From Steroidobacteraceae bacterium (lineage in GTDB: Bacteria; Pseudomonadota; Gammaproteobacteria; Steroidobacterales; Steroidobacteraceae), in contig JALORP010000031.1 in assembly GCA_025458865.1 (NCBI GenBank), positions 1 through 52,293 on the forward strand: 52,293 nucleotides of DNA, read 5' to 3'. The translations under genes and the position numbers were made by a program. Of the stretch, positions 16,391-26,177 are shown in pieces (positions within the stretch are counted from its first letter, which is position 1; each line of letters starts with the position of its first letter). A model generated the notes under the pieces. The model worked only from the letters and a program-made list of their open reading frames with translations, did no database searches and was not told the DNA's origin.

Positions 16391-16858
16391 ATGTCCCTGG
16401 AACAGGCCAAGAGCCAACTCAACGCTCTGATCGGAAAGGAAATTCACGTCAGTGACTGGGTCGAGATCAGCCAGGCGCGCGTGAACGACTTCGCGGCCGC
16501 GACCGGCGACCACCAGTGGATCCACGTGGACCCGGCCCGCGCGGCGGCCGAGTCGCCCTATGGCGGCCCGATCGCGCACGGCTACCTGACGCTGTCGCTG
16601 TACCCGCTCCTGCGCGGACTCGTGGACGAGGCGCGGCCGGTGCTGCCGGGCGTGAAGCGCGTTATCAACTACGGCATCAACAAGCTTCGCTTCCCGAACG
16701 CCGTCAAGGTGGGTGCGCGGGTGCGCGCCCGCTGCACGCTCGCGGCGGTGGAGGACGTCCCCGGTGGGCTGCAGATCACCGAGAACGTGGCGTTGGAGAT
16801 CGAAAATGAAGCCAAACCGGCCTGTGTCGCCGAACTGTTGATGCGGCTCTACTTCTGA
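16391..16858 (+). CDS. MaoC-family (R)-specific enoyl-CoA hydratase-like protein
   Basis: The 155-residue protein has the single hot-dog fold of MaoC dehydratases with the hydratase-2 motif DFAAATGDHQWIHVDPARAAAESPYGGPIAHGYLTLSL (residues 33-70), which contains the catalytic Asp and His. It closely resembles the Rv0130-type and NodN-like group as well as PhaJ. In the PhaJ role it would convert trans-2-enoyl-CoA from beta-oxidation to (R)-3-hydroxyacyl-CoA for PhaC. Position directly after phaC supports this, but the exact substrate is inferred. The ATG at 16391 is preceded by a purine-rich AGAAGCGAG stretch. Confidence 0.88.
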   Translation: MSLEQAKSQLNALIGKEIHVSDWVEISQARVNDFAAATGDHQWIHVDPARAAAESPYGGPIAHGYLTLSLYPLLRGLVDEARPVLPGVKRVINYGINKLRFPNAVKVGARVRARCTLAAVEDVPGGLQITENVALEIENEAKPACVAELLMRLYF

Positions 16859-16875
16859 GCGACGGACCCGACCGC

Positions 16876-18011
16876 ATGCAGTTTTCCGCACGACAAATAC
16901 TGACCGCGGTGGTCGCACTCGCGGCCGTCGCCGCGCTGGCGTGGTTCTACAAGGGCCGCGAGCCGGCGACGCAGGCCGGTGCCGGCGGGCCGCCGGTCAT
17001 GGCCGCGGCGGGCGGGCGTGGCGGCGCGCCAGGCGGCGGGCCGGGCGGGCAGATGCCCGCCGTGGCGGTCGTGACGGTGCCGGTCGAGTCCGTGCCGCTC
17101 GCGGTCACGATCGACGCCCTCGGGACGCTGCGCGCGAACGAGGCCGTGGAGATCACCGCCAAGGTCGGCAACCAGGTGACGGTCGTGCGCTTCACCGAGG
17201 GGCAGCGCGTCGCCGCCGGCCAGGTGCTGGTGGAACTCGACGGCGCACAGGCTCGCGCGGACCTCGCCGCGGCGGAGGCGGCGCTCACCGAGAGCCGCTC
17301 GGCCTACAGCCGCAGCAAGGACCTCTTCACGCGCCAGGCGCTGTCGCAGTCGCAGCTCGAGCAGATCGAGGCGACGCTCAAGGGCAACGAGGCGCGGGTC
17401 GAGTCCGCGCGGGCGCGCGTCGCCGATACCGTGATCCGCGCGCCCTTCGCCGGAGGACGCTGGTGAGCCCGGGCGAAGTCATCACGACGCTCGACGACAC
17501 GAGCGTCATGAAGCTCGACTTCGACGTGCCGGAGACCTTCCTGGCCCTGCTCGAGCCGGGCCTCTCGGTCGGCGCCCTGTCGGCCGCCTTTCCCAACCGG
17601 CGCTTCGAGGGCCGGGTGCAGACCGTGGACTCGCGCGTGGACCCGGTGTCCCGCACGGTCACGGTGCGGGCCGGGCTGGAGAATGCCGACGGGCTTCTAA
17701 AGCCGGGGATGTTCATGACCGTGCGGCTCAAGCGCGAGGCGGCGCCAGCGCTGGTCGTCCCTGAATCGGCGATCGTCCCCGAGCGCGGCAAGGTGTTCGT
17801 GTTCGTGGTCGAGGACGGCGTGGTCGAGCGCCGCGAGGTCGCGACCGGCCGGCGCGAGCCGGGCCGCGTCGAACTGCTGGCGGGCGCGGTCGCCGGCGAG
17901 CGGGTGATCGTCGAGGGCACGCAGAAGGTCCGCGAGGGCAGCAGCGTGACCGAGGCCGGCGCCGGGTCCGTGCGGCCGGCGGCGGGCGCTGCCCCGGAGA
18001 AGCGCTCGTGA
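16876..18011 (+). pseudogene. RND efflux periplasmic adaptor (HlyD/AcrA type), frameshifted by an internal deletion
   Basis: Frame one (16876-17466) encodes an inner-membrane anchor (ILTAVVALAAVAALAWFYKG), the lipoyl half (LGTLRANEAVEITAKVGNQVTVVRFTEGQRVAAGQVLVELD) and a coiled-coil hairpin, ending at APFAG followed by a stop. Another frame carries the rest: TLVSPGEVITTLDDTSVMKLDFDVPETFLALLEPG, the beta-barrel and the membrane-proximal domain, to 18011. In intact relatives APFAG is followed by about ten residues (VGLR..VSPG type) that are absent here. I infer a deletion of roughly 30 bases near 17450-17462 that also shifts the frame. The stop overlaps the GTG of the transporter gene. Without repair no full adaptor is made. 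An assembly error is the main alternative. Confidence 0.85.
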
Positions 18012-21000
18012 AGATCTCCGACATCTCGGTCCACCGACCGGTCTTCGCGACCGTCATTAGCCTGCTGCTGGTGATCCTCGGCCTCGTTTCGCTCGACCGG
18101 CTCCCGGTGCGCGAGTACCCGGACGTGGACTCGCCGATCGTGTCCATCTCGACCGACTACCGCGGCGCGGGCGCCAACATCGTCGAGGAGAAGATCACCC
18201 AGGTCATCGAGGATCGCATCGCCGGCCTCGAAGGCATCGACAAGCTCCGCTCCAGCTCGCGCGACGAGCGTTCCAACATCACGGTCGAGTTCACCGCCGA
18301 CCGGGACATCGACGCGGCCACGAACGACATCCGCGACCGCATCTCCCGCGTCCTCGAGGACCTGCCGCCCGAGGCCGATCCGCCGGAGATCGCCAAGGCC
18401 GATGCCGACTCCGAGCCGGTCATGTGGATGTCCGTCTCCAGCGATCGCATGTCGGTGCTGGAGCTCACCGACTACGTCGAGCGCGTGCTCGTGGACCAGG
18501 TCGCGGCGGCGCCGGGCGTTGCGCGCGTCCAGGTCGGCGGCGCGCGCCGCCCGGCGGTCCGTGTCTGGATCGATCGGCAGGCGCTCGCGGCCCGCCAGCT
18601 CACCGTGACCGACATCGAGAACGCCCTGCGGACCGAGAACGTCGAGCTGCCCGCGGGCCGCCTGGAGTCCACCGAGCGCGAGTTCTCACTGCGCACCGAC
18701 ACGGGCCTCAGGACGGTCGACGACTTCAGGGCACTCGTCATCGGGCGCGGGCCGGAGGGCTACCTCGTCAGGCTCGGCGAGGTCGCCGACGTGCGCCTCG
18801 GCGCCGAGAACGAGCGGACGCTCGCCCGCACCGACGGCGTTGCCGGCGTCAGCATGGGCATCATCCAGGTGTCCCGGGCGAACACGCTGCAGGTGGTCGA
18901 CGGGGTGCACGAGGTCATCGACCGGCTGCGCCAGGACCTGCCGCAGGGCATGAGCATCGGCGTGAACGTGGACCGCGGCGAGTTCATCAAGGCTTCCCTG
19001 CGGGAGGTGGCGATCGCGCTCGGCATCTCCATGGCCCTCGTGCTCGCCGTGATCTACCTCTTCCTCGGCAACCTCCGCGCGACGCTGGTCCCGGCGGTGA
19101 CGATCCCGGTCTGCATCGTCGGCACGCTGACCTTCATGTTCATGATGGGCTACTCCATCAACGTGCTGACGCGATGCTCGCCGCGCTCGACGGCAGCCGC
19201 GAGATCGGCTTCGCGGTGATCGCGACCACGCTGGTGCTCGCGGCGGTTTTCGTGCCGATATCCTTCCTGCCTGGCGCGATCGGGAGGCTGTTCCGCGAGT
19301 TCGGCCTCACGCTGGCCGCCGCCGTGCTGCTCTCGTCGCTGGTCGCGCTGTCGCTCACGCCGGCGATGTGCTCGCGGATGTTCCGCGAGCACCAGCCCAA
19401 GGGCGGCTTCACCCTTCGCGTGGAGCGCTTCTTCGATCGGCTCTCCGCGTTCTACGAGCGCAAGCTCCAGAGCCTCATCCGCCGGCCCTGGCTGATCGTC
19501 GGCGCGACCTTCGGCTTCATGTTCATCGCTGCGCTCGCCTTCCGGGCCCTGCCGATGGAGTTCGCCCCGGCCGAGGACCGGGGCGTGCTGTTCTTCGGGC
19601 TGGATGCGCCGGAGGGGGCGAGCCTCGAGTACACCGAGCGGCAGCTGCTCGCGGTCGAGGAGATCCTGGCGCGCGAGAAGGCGAAGGGCGACATCCGTCG
19701 CTTCAACACCCGCATCGGCGGCGGCGGCGGAGGTGGCGGCGGCGCGGAGGTGAACGCCGTGCGCGGCTGGGTGCCGCTCGAGCACTGGAGCGAGCGCGAG
19801 CGCAGCTCCTCGGAGATCGCGCAGTCGATCCGCAGCGAGCTGAACCAGCTGCCTGGCGTGCGCGCCTTCGTGTTCGAGCCCCAGGGACTCTCCTTCCGCG
19901 GCTTCGGCCAGCCCGTGCAGGTCGTGATCGGCGGCCCTGACTACGAGACGCTCGCCCAGTGGAGCGACGTCCTCATCGAGAAGGCCAGCCAGAACCCGGG
20001 CCTGCTCAACGTGGACACCAACTACCGCGAGCGCAAGCCCCAGATCCGGATCTCCGTGGACCGCAACCGCGCCGCGGAACTCGGGGTCTCGCTGCAGACC
20101 GTCGGCCGCACGCTCGAGACGGTGCTCGGCTCGCGCATCGTGACCACGTACGTGGACCGCGGTCGCGAGTACAACGTGATCCTGCAGGGGCGCGCCGAGG
20201 ACCGGGCGCAGCCGTCGGACCTGGCCAATCTCTACGTCCGCTCGTCGCGCGGTGGCCTGGTTCCGCTTGCCAACCTCGTGCAGATGGAGGAGGTCGCGGG
20301 CGCCGTCCAGCTCAACCGGTTCGACCGGCTGCGGGCGATAACGATCAGCGGCGGCCTCGCGCCCGGGTACTCGATGGGCGAGGCCGTGAAGTACTTCCAG
20401 GGTCTCGTGGCTGCCGAGCTGCCGCCGAGCGCGCGTCTCTCCTTCGACGGCGAGGCGCGCGAGTACCTGCGCTCGCGGGGGCAGCTGTGGACGACCTTCG
20501 GCTTCGCGATCGCCATCGTCTTCCTCGTTCTGGCCGCGCAGTTCGAGAGCTTCCGCCACCCGGTGGTCATCATGACCACGGTGCCGCTCGCGGTGATCGG
20601 CGCCTTCGCGGGCCTCTGGCTCTACGGCATGTCGCTCAACATCTTCAGCCAGATCGCGCTGGTGCTGCTCATCGGCATCGCGGCGAAGAACGGCGTGCTG
20701 ATCGTCGAGTTCGCGAACCAGCTGCGCGACCGCGGCCTCGAGCGCGTCGAGGCGGTGGTGCGCGCCGCCTCGATCCGCCTTCGCCCGGTGCTCATGACGA
20801 GCCTGTGCACGGCCTTCGGCGCGCTGCCGTTCCTGATCGCCACCGGCGCGGGCGCCGAGCAGCGCCAGCCGATCGGCGTCGTCGTGTTCTACGGAACGAT
20901 CATTTCCGTGCTGCTGACGCTGTTCGTCGTGCCGGCGGTGTACACGCTGCTCGCCAGGACCCACGCCTCGCCCAGCCACCTGCGCCGGATGATCGAGCGG

Positions 21001-21069
21001 ATGCGCGAGGATTCGCCCGAGGTCGGGCCTGAGGACGCGACGGTCGCGTCCGCGGCGAAACAGGGCTGA
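18008..21069 (+). pseudogene. RND multidrug efflux permease (AcrB/MexF-like), internal deletion and frameshift
   Basis: The first frame starts at GTG 18008 (overlapping the adaptor stop) with the typical KISDISVHRPVFATVISLLLVILGL and continues through the pore domain to MGYSINVLT near 19170. A second frame resumes at DAMLAALDGSREIGFAVIATTLVL and runs to 21069 with all later helices (GIAAKNGVLIVEFANQLRD). Between them about 33 residues are missing, including the transmembrane-4 segment with the Asp-Asp pair of the proton relay (AIGLVVDDAIVV in relatives). GACGC at 19168-19172 would flank both ends in a normal gene, so deletion between short repeats is plausible. The product could not pump even if the frame were restored. 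Confidence 0.87.
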
Positions 21070-21093
21070 GCGCACACGGGGAGGCAGGCGGCG

Positions 21094-22596
21094 ATGGCGG
21101 TGCTGACGCCCTACGAGCAGCTCGAGCAGGAGTTCCGTCGGCTCCACGCCTTCCGCGGCGCGCTCGCGGTGCTGCGCTGGGACGCCGCCGTCACCATGCC
21201 CCGCGGCAGCTCGGACGTCAGGGGCGAGCAACTCGCCGCGATAGAGACGGAATGCCATTCCGTGCTGACCTCGCCGCGCCTGACGCGGCTGCTCGAGCGT
21301 GCCGAGGCGTCGGCCGCGGGCCTGCGCGACTGGCAGCGCGCGAACCTGCGCGAGATGCGCCGCGAGCGGGACCATGCCATCGCGACGCCGCCCTCCCTGG
21401 TGGCGCGGCTCGCGCGCGCGACCGCCCGGGCCGAGGCGCTCTGGCGCGAGGCCCGTGAGCGCAACGACTTCGCGATCCTCGCGCCGGCGCTCGACGAGGT
21501 TCTGAGGCTGACGCGCAACCGCGCGGCGATGCTGGGCCAGCACATGGGCCTCGATCCCTACGACGCGCTGCTCGACGAGTACACGCCCGGGCTGCTGTCG
21601 GCCGACATCGACGGGTGGTTCGCGACGCTGGCGCAGCGGCTGCCGACCCTCGTCTCGGAGGTGGTGGAGGCCCAGGAGGCGCGCCCGGTGGCGCCCATCG
21701 CCGGCCGCTTTCCCGCCTCGAAGCAGCGCGCGCTGTGTGTCGACGTCATGAAGGCCCTGGGCTTTCCCTTCGACCGCGGGCGCTTCGACGGAAGCGAGCG
21801 GACGTTCACGGAGGGCGTCCCGGGCGACATCCGCGTCACCACGCGCTTCGATCCCGCAGAACCCTTCACCGGCCTGCTCGGCGCGCTGCACGAGACCGGC
21901 CAGGCCCTCTATGACCTGGGCCTGCCGTCGGAGTGGCTCGACCAGCCCGTCGGCCAGGACCGCGGCATGGCGCTCGACGAGAGCCAGTCGCTGCTGCTCG
22001 AGATGGTCGTGGGCCGCAGCCGCGCCTTCGTCGACTACCTGCTTCCGCTGCTGGCGAGGCACTTCGGCCTGTCGGGCCCGGAGTGGTCCGCGGACAACGT
22101 GTACCGCCGGCTGACGCGGGTGCAGCGGGGACCGAGCCGCATGGACGCCGACGAGTTGACCTACCAGGCGCACATCGTGGTTCGCTATGAGCTGGAGCGG
22201 CGCCTGCTGTCGGGCGACCTTCCGGTCCAGGACCTGCCGGGGGCCTGGAACGAGCTGATGGAACGGCGGCTGGGGCTCTGCCCGGCCAACGACACCGAGG
22301 GCTGCCTGCAGGACGTGCACTGGGCGCTCGGCTCCTTCGGCTACTTCCCCTCGTACGCCATCGGCGCCGTGATCGCCTCGCAGCTGTGGGAGAGCCTGCG
22401 CGAGGACCTTCCGGAGCTCGACGGCGACATCCGTCGCGGCGAGTTCGCGCGCCTGACGGGGTGGCTGCGTTCGAACGTGCATGCCCTCGGTGCCAAGATG
22501 ACGGTGCCGGACCTCGTGAAGCACGCAACCGGCCGGCCGCTGTCGGTGGCGCCGCACCTGCGCTACCTCGAGCGCAAGTACCTGACCGACTGGTAG
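21094..22596 (+). CDS. M32-family (carboxypeptidase Taq) protein with altered metal motif
   Basis: The 500-residue protein aligns with M32 metallocarboxypeptidases over its full normal length: TPYEQLEQEFRRLHAFRGALAVLRWDAAVTMP at the N-terminus, DPYDALLDEYTPG, TRFDPAEPFTGLLGALHETGQALYDLGLP, and GSFGYFPSYAIGAVIASQLW at the C-terminus. The family metal site is HExxH plus a Glu in HESQS. Here the first motif reads HETGQ (266-270), so the second His is Gln, and the second reads DESQS (295-299). Either this subgroup binds metal differently or activity is lost. It follows the RND pseudogene by 24 bp and may once have been co-transcribed with it. Confidence 0.88.
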   Translation: MAVLTPYEQLEQEFRRLHAFRGALAVLRWDAAVTMPRGSSDVRGEQLAAIETECHSVLTSPRLTRLLERAEASAAGLRDWQRANLREMRRERDHAIATPPSLVARLARATARAEALWREARERNDFAILAPALDEVLRLTRNRAAMLGQHMGLDPYDALLDEYTPGLLSADIDGWFATLAQRLPTLVSEVVEAQEARPVAPIAGRFPASKQRALCVDVMKALGFPFDRGRFDGSERTFTEGVPGDIRVTTRFDPAEPFTGLLGALHETGQALYDLGLPSEWLDQPVGQDRGMALDESQSLLLEMVVGRSRAFVDYLLPLLARHFGLSGPEWSADNVYRRLTRVQRGPSRMDADELTYQAHIVVRYELERRLLSGDLPVQDLPGAWNELMERRLGLCPANDTEGCLQDVHWALGSFGYFPSYAIGAVIASQLWESLREDLPELDGDIRRGEFARLTGWLRSNVHALGAKMTVPDLVKHATGRPLSVAPHLRYLERKYLTDW

Positions 22597-22642
22597 CCGC
22601 CGCGCTATCCTGCCGCCGACCCCAGGCTGACGGTCAGGTCCG

Positions 22643-23536
22643 ATGTCCTCGCTCGCGCCCACGGAAACCAGCAACTTCAAGCGCCTCGCGGCGCGTATCC
22701 GCGGCCTCGTCGGCAAGGCGATCGCGGACTTCGGCATGATCGGGGAGGGCGACCGCGTCATGGTCTGCCTGTCGGGCGGCAAGGATTCCTACACGCTGCT
22801 CGACATGCTGCTGTCGCTGCAGCGCTCGGCCCCGGTGCGCTTCGAGCTCGTGGCGGTCAACCTCGACCAGAAGCAGCCCGGCTTCCCCGCGTACGTGCTG
22901 CCTGATTACCTGCGCTCCCTGGGCGTGGACTTCCACGTCATCGAGCAGGACACCTACAGCGTGGTGCGGCGCGTGATTCCCGAGGGCAGGACGCAGTGCG
23001 GCCTCTGCAGCCGCCTGCGCCGCGGCGCGCTCTACCGCTATGCGCGGGAGAACGGCGTCACGCGGATCGCCCTCGGCCATCACCGCGACGACATCGTGGA
23101 GACGCTGTTCCTCAACATGTTTCACGGTGGGCGGCTCAAGGCCATGCCGCCCAAGCTGCTGTCCGAGGACGGCCACAACGTGGTGATACGCCCGCTGGCC
23201 TACGTTCCGGAGCGGGACATCGCCCGCTACGCGCGCGCGCGGCGCTTCCCGATCATTCCCTGCAAGCTCTGCGGCTCGCAGCCCAACCTGCAGCGCGAGG
23301 CCGTGGCGCGCATGCTGGCGGAGTGGGACCGCGCCCACCCTGGCCGCGTGGACTCGATCTTCACGGCGCTGCGCAACATCGAGGCCTCGCATCTCGTGGA
23401 TCCGGACGCCTTCGATTTCCGCTCGCTCAGCGGAACGGCGGAATCCAGGGCGGTGCGCGGCTCGCCGGGCCTGTCCCCCGCGACTCCGGTCCCGGAGCAG
23501 GAGGACAGGCCCGGCGAGCGACGCGCAGCGGGTTGA
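22643..23536 (+). CDS. ttcA: tRNA 2-thiocytidine(32) synthetase
   Basis: TtcA adds sulfur to C32 of certain tRNAs using ATP and an iron-sulfur cluster. The PP-loop motif LSGGKDS lies near residue 44. The two CxxC pairs that hold the cluster are visible as [16 protein letters not shown] and [12 protein letters not shown], with [19 protein letters not shown] between them. The 297-residue length is near the usual 300-310. The end after DAFDFRSL is not conserved and is encoded by a large inverted repeat (23460-23519), so the tail may be dispensable. A TATCCT hexamer at 22606-22611 is a possible -10, giving a short untranslated leader. The next gene starts 9 bp after the stop. Confidence 0.94.
   Translation: MSSLAPTETSNFKRLAARIRGLVGKAIADFGMIGEGDRVMVCLSGGKDSYTLLDMLLSLQRSAPVRFELVAVNLDQKQPGFPAYVLPDYLRSLGVDFHVIEQDTYSVVRRVIPEGRTQCGLCSRLRRGALYRYARENGVTRIALGHHRDDIVETLFLNMFHGGRLKAMPPKLLSEDGHNVVIRPLAYVPERDIARYARARRFPIIPCKLCGSQPNLQREAVARMLAEWDRAHPGRVDSIFTALRNIEASHLVDPDAFDFRSLSGTAESRAVRGSPGLSPATPVPEQEDRPGERRAAG
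23460..23519. repeat. Perfect 17-bp inverted repeat with nested hairpin in the 3' end of ttcA
   Basis: The left arm at 23460-23476 (GCTCGCCGGGCCTGTCC) is exactly complementary to the right arm at 23503-23519. The 26-base loop itself contains CTCCGG-TC-CCGGAG (23484-23497). No T-run follows, so it is not a standard terminator. It could stabilise the ttcA mRNA end or separate it from the next gene. Confidence 0.9.
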
Positions 23537-23545
23537 ACTGCCGCC

Positions 23546-25057
23546 ATGGAGCCCAAGGCCGCGCCGCCGGCGCCCATCGACAACGCCTACTGGGTCGAGC
23601 CCACGCGGCTCCTGGCCGGGGAGTATCCCGGGAGGCGCGACGAGGACGCCACCCGCGAGCGCGTCTCGCGCCTGCTGGAGGCGGGGATCGACTGCTTCAT
23701 CGACCTCACGGAGCCCGGCGAGCTCGCGCCCTACGAGCAGTTCCTGCCGGGCCCCTACGGCCGCGACGCGGTCCTCTACGTCCGCAAGCCCATCCGTGAC
23801 CACGGATTGCCGCGGGATCCCGGGCAGATGCTCGAGATCCTCGACGAGCTCGATGCGGCGCTCGGGGAGGGCCGGCGCGTCTACCTGCACTGCCGCGCGG
23901 GCATCGGCCGCACGAACCTGGTGGCGGGCTGCTGGCTGGCGCGACGCGGCTACCTGGGCGAAGCGGCGCTCGAACGCCTGAACGCGCTATGGCAGGCGAG
24001 TTCCCGCGCCGGCGCCTGGCCTTGCGTGCCGGAGACCGCTGAGCAGGAGGACTACGTGCGCGGCTGGCGCGAGGAGGCGCCCGGGGAGCTTCGTGGCGTG
24101 CCGGGCGCGGAGCCCGGCGGACTGCGTGGCCGGCTCCGCGGCATGCTGCTCGGGCTCGCGGCGGGCGACGCCGCTGGACAGTCGCTCGCGCGCCGTCCGC
24201 CGGGCAGCTTCACCCCGGTCGGCGACCTGCTCGGCGGCGGGCCCTTCGATCTGCCGCGCGGCGCGTGGACCGACGAGACGGCCATGGCGCTGTGCCTCGC
24301 CGAGAGCCTCGTCGCACGCGGGGGCGTGGACCTCTCCGACCAGGTCGCGCGGTATGCGCTCTGGCAGCGCGATGGCCTGGGCTCCAGCACCGGGCAGTGC
24401 ATCGGCATCAGCGCGGCGACGGCGCGCGCGCTGGCGCAGGCGCAGTGGACCGGGCAGCCTCGCGCCGGCTCGCACGATCCGGCGCGCGCGGACAAGGAGC
24501 CGCTGGCGCGGATCGGCCCGGCCGTGGCCTTCCACGCGCAGGATCCGCGCGAGGCGATCGAGGCCGCCGTCGAGTGCGCGCGGGTGACCCACCAGGCTCC
24601 CGTCACGCTCGACGCCGTGCGCTACTTCGCCGCGTTGCTGGCGGGTGCCCTGCAGGGCGCGTCGCGGGCCGAGCTGCTGCGGCCTCTGTTCAGTCCCGTC
24701 GGCGGCCTGTGGGACGCACGGCCGCTCAAGCCCGAAGTGCTGGCCGTCGCGAAGGGCAGCTGGCGCGACAAGGCGCCGCCGCGCATCTTCGGCGGCGGCC
24801 AGGCGCCTGCCGCGCTCGAGGCCACGTTGTGGGCTTTCGAACGCGGTTCGTCGCTGCGCGAATCGCTCCTGGCGGCGGTCAACCTCGGCGGCGATGCCGA
24901 CACGACCGGCGCGATCACGGGACAGCTGGCCGGGGCCTGCCACGGCGCCGAGGCCCTGCCGGCGGCGTGGCAGGCTGCGCTCGCCGGGCGCGAGCGGATC
25001 GTGTCGCTGGCCGACGCGCTGCTGGCCGCTGCGCTGCAGCGCGGGCCGCCGCGCTGA
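23546..25057 (+). CDS. Fusion of dual-specificity-type phosphatase and ADP-ribosylglycohydrolase
   Basis: Residues 1-190 or so form a cysteine-phosphatase domain: FIDLTEPGEL, then the P-loop HCRAGIGRT (115-123) with nucleophile Cys116 and Arg122, followed by LVAGCWLARRG. Residues 195-503 match the ADP-ribosylglycohydrolase (DraG/ARH) family: GRLRGMLLGLAAGDAAGQ, WTDETAMALCLAESL (magnesium ligands) and NLGGDADTTGAITGQLAGA near 448-466. Each domain looks complete in its active-site motifs. A fused enzyme could remove phosphate and ADP-ribose from one target, or process ADP-ribose phosphates. No ADP-ribosyltransferase gene lies in the window. It follows ttcA with 9 bp between, perhaps as the second gene of that operon. 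Confidence 0.87.
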   Translation: MEPKAAPPAPIDNAYWVEPTRLLAGEYPGRRDEDATRERVSRLLEAGIDCFIDLTEPGELAPYEQFLPGPYGRDAVLYVRKPIRDHGLPRDPGQMLEILDELDAALGEGRRVYLHCRAGIGRTNLVAGCWLARRGYLGEAALERLNALWQASSRAGAWPCVPETAEQEDYVRGWREEAPGELRGVPGAEPGGLRGRLRGMLLGLAAGDAAGQSLARRPPGSFTPVGDLLGGGPFDLPRGAWTDETAMALCLAESLVARGGVDLSDQVARYALWQRDGLGSSTGQCIGISAATARALAQAQWTGQPRAGSHDPARADKEPLARIGPAVAFHAQDPREAIEAAVECARVTHQAPVTLDAVRYFAALLAGALQGASRAELLRPLFSPVGGLWDARPLKPEVLAVAKGSWRDKAPPRIFGGGQAPAALEATLWAFERGSSLRESLLAAVNLGGDADTTGAITGQLAGACHGAEALPAAWQAALAGRERIVSLADALLAAALQRGPPR

Positions 25058-25112
25058 ACCGGCGCCTATCCCGGCGCCGGCGATGTGGCGATAATCGACA
25101 GCAGGTCCCGCC

Positions 25113-26177
25113 ATGCCAGCCTTACGCAGCAAGACCCGCAAGACCCCGCGCAACCGCCGCGCCCCGCGCGCGTGGTGGGCGCGCCTGCCGGACGAGGAGC
25201 TGCTCGACCTGCGGCTGTGCGACCTCGACCTGCGCATCGCGGGTTCCCCGGTCGAGCCGATGGTGGCGCGCCTGCATCGGGAGCTCGAGGCGCGCGGCGT
25301 GAACTTCCGGCCGCACTGCTGGATCGCCCAGGAATGGTTCTCGCCGGACGGCGTGCCGGGCATCGCGATCCCGTTCTACCTCCTGCACCCGCGGCTCAAG
25401 CGCCTGGAACGCCGCTTCATGGGCGAGGTCGAGGGCGGCAACGAGACGGCGCTGATGCGGATCCTGCGGCACGAGGCCGGTCACGCCGTCGACACGGCCT
25501 GGCGCCTTCGCCGCCGCAAGGCCTGGCGCGAGACCTTCGGTCCTGCGTCGCGCCGCTACCCGCGCCACTACCGGCCACGGCCCGGCAGCCGCCGCTTCGT
25601 GCAGCACCTCGACAGCTGGTACGCGCAGAGCCACCCGACCGAGGACTTCGCCGAGACCTTCGCGGTGTGGCTCAAGCCCGGCTCGCGCTGGCGGCGCGAC
25701 TATGCCGACTGGCCGGCCCTGCGCAAGCTGGAGTTCGTGGACGCGACCATGCGCGGCCTGCGCGGCACGAAGCCGGCCGTGCGCGCCCGCAACCACATCG
25801 AGCCGGTGAAGCTCGCCCGGCGCACGCTGCGCCAGCACTACACCGCGATGGTTCGCCACTACCGCAGCGACGACGCCGAGCGCATCGACAAGATCCTGAA
25901 GCGCGTTTTCACGGCGACGCGGTCGCGGTCCAACCAGGCCCTCGCCAGCGCGTTCCTGCGCGAGCGCGCCCCGGCGCTGCGCCGGGGCGTTGCGCGGCGG
26001 CTCGACGCGAGCGAGTACCTGGTGCAGGAACTGCTCGACCACCTGATCGAGCGCTGCCGCGCGCTGCGGCTGCTGGTGCGCGGCGAGAAGCGCCGGGCGG
26101 CGCGGCGGGCGGAGCGGCTGCTGACCGTCCTCGTGGCCAAGGCGAAGTCGGGCGTGGGCCCCTGGATCGCCCTGTGA
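25113..26177 (+). CDS. Predicted zinc metallopeptidase with HEAGH motif
   Basis: The 354-residue cytoplasmic protein (no signal peptide, very Arg-rich) contains LRHEAGHAVDTAW (HExxH at 120-124) and about 55 residues later HPTEDFAETFAVWL, whose Glu can be the third zinc ligand, a gluzincin-like arrangement. This agrees with the group annotated as putative zinc-binding metallopeptidase. The C-terminal 150 residues are basic helices. A GATAAT box (25090-25095) and a CAGCAGGT stretch precede the ATG. The stop overlaps the GTG of the ATP-grasp gene, so the two are translationally coupled and probably work together. The target peptide or protein is unknown. Confidence 0.75.
   Translation: MPALRSKTRKTPRNRRAPRAWWARLPDEELLDLRLCDLDLRIAGSPVEPMVARLHRELEARGVNFRPHCWIAQEWFSPDGVPGIAIPFYLLHPRLKRLERRFMGEVEGGNETALMRILRHEAGHAVDTAWRLRRRKAWRETFGPASRRYPRHYRPRPGSRRFVQHLDSWYAQSHPTEDFAETFAVWLKPGSRWRRDYADWPALRKLEFVDATMRGLRGTKPAVRARNHIEPVKLARRTLRQHYTAMVRHYRSDDAERIDKILKRVFTATRSRSNQALASAFLRERAPALRRGVARRLDASEYLVQELLDHLIERCRALRLLVRGEKRRAARRAERLLTVLVAKAKSGVGPWIAL

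Noticed and set aside
17440-19180. Programmed frameshifting as the reason for the split RND genes
   Set aside because: No slippery heptamer is seen at either join. Conserved residues are missing at both, so deletion explains the data better.
19150-22782. A 1210-codon open frame on the minus strand
   Set aside because: It runs antisense through the RND and M32 genes, whose motifs are unmistakable on the plus strand. Its translation is Arg/Glu/His-rich low complexity, as expected from antisense GC-rich codons.
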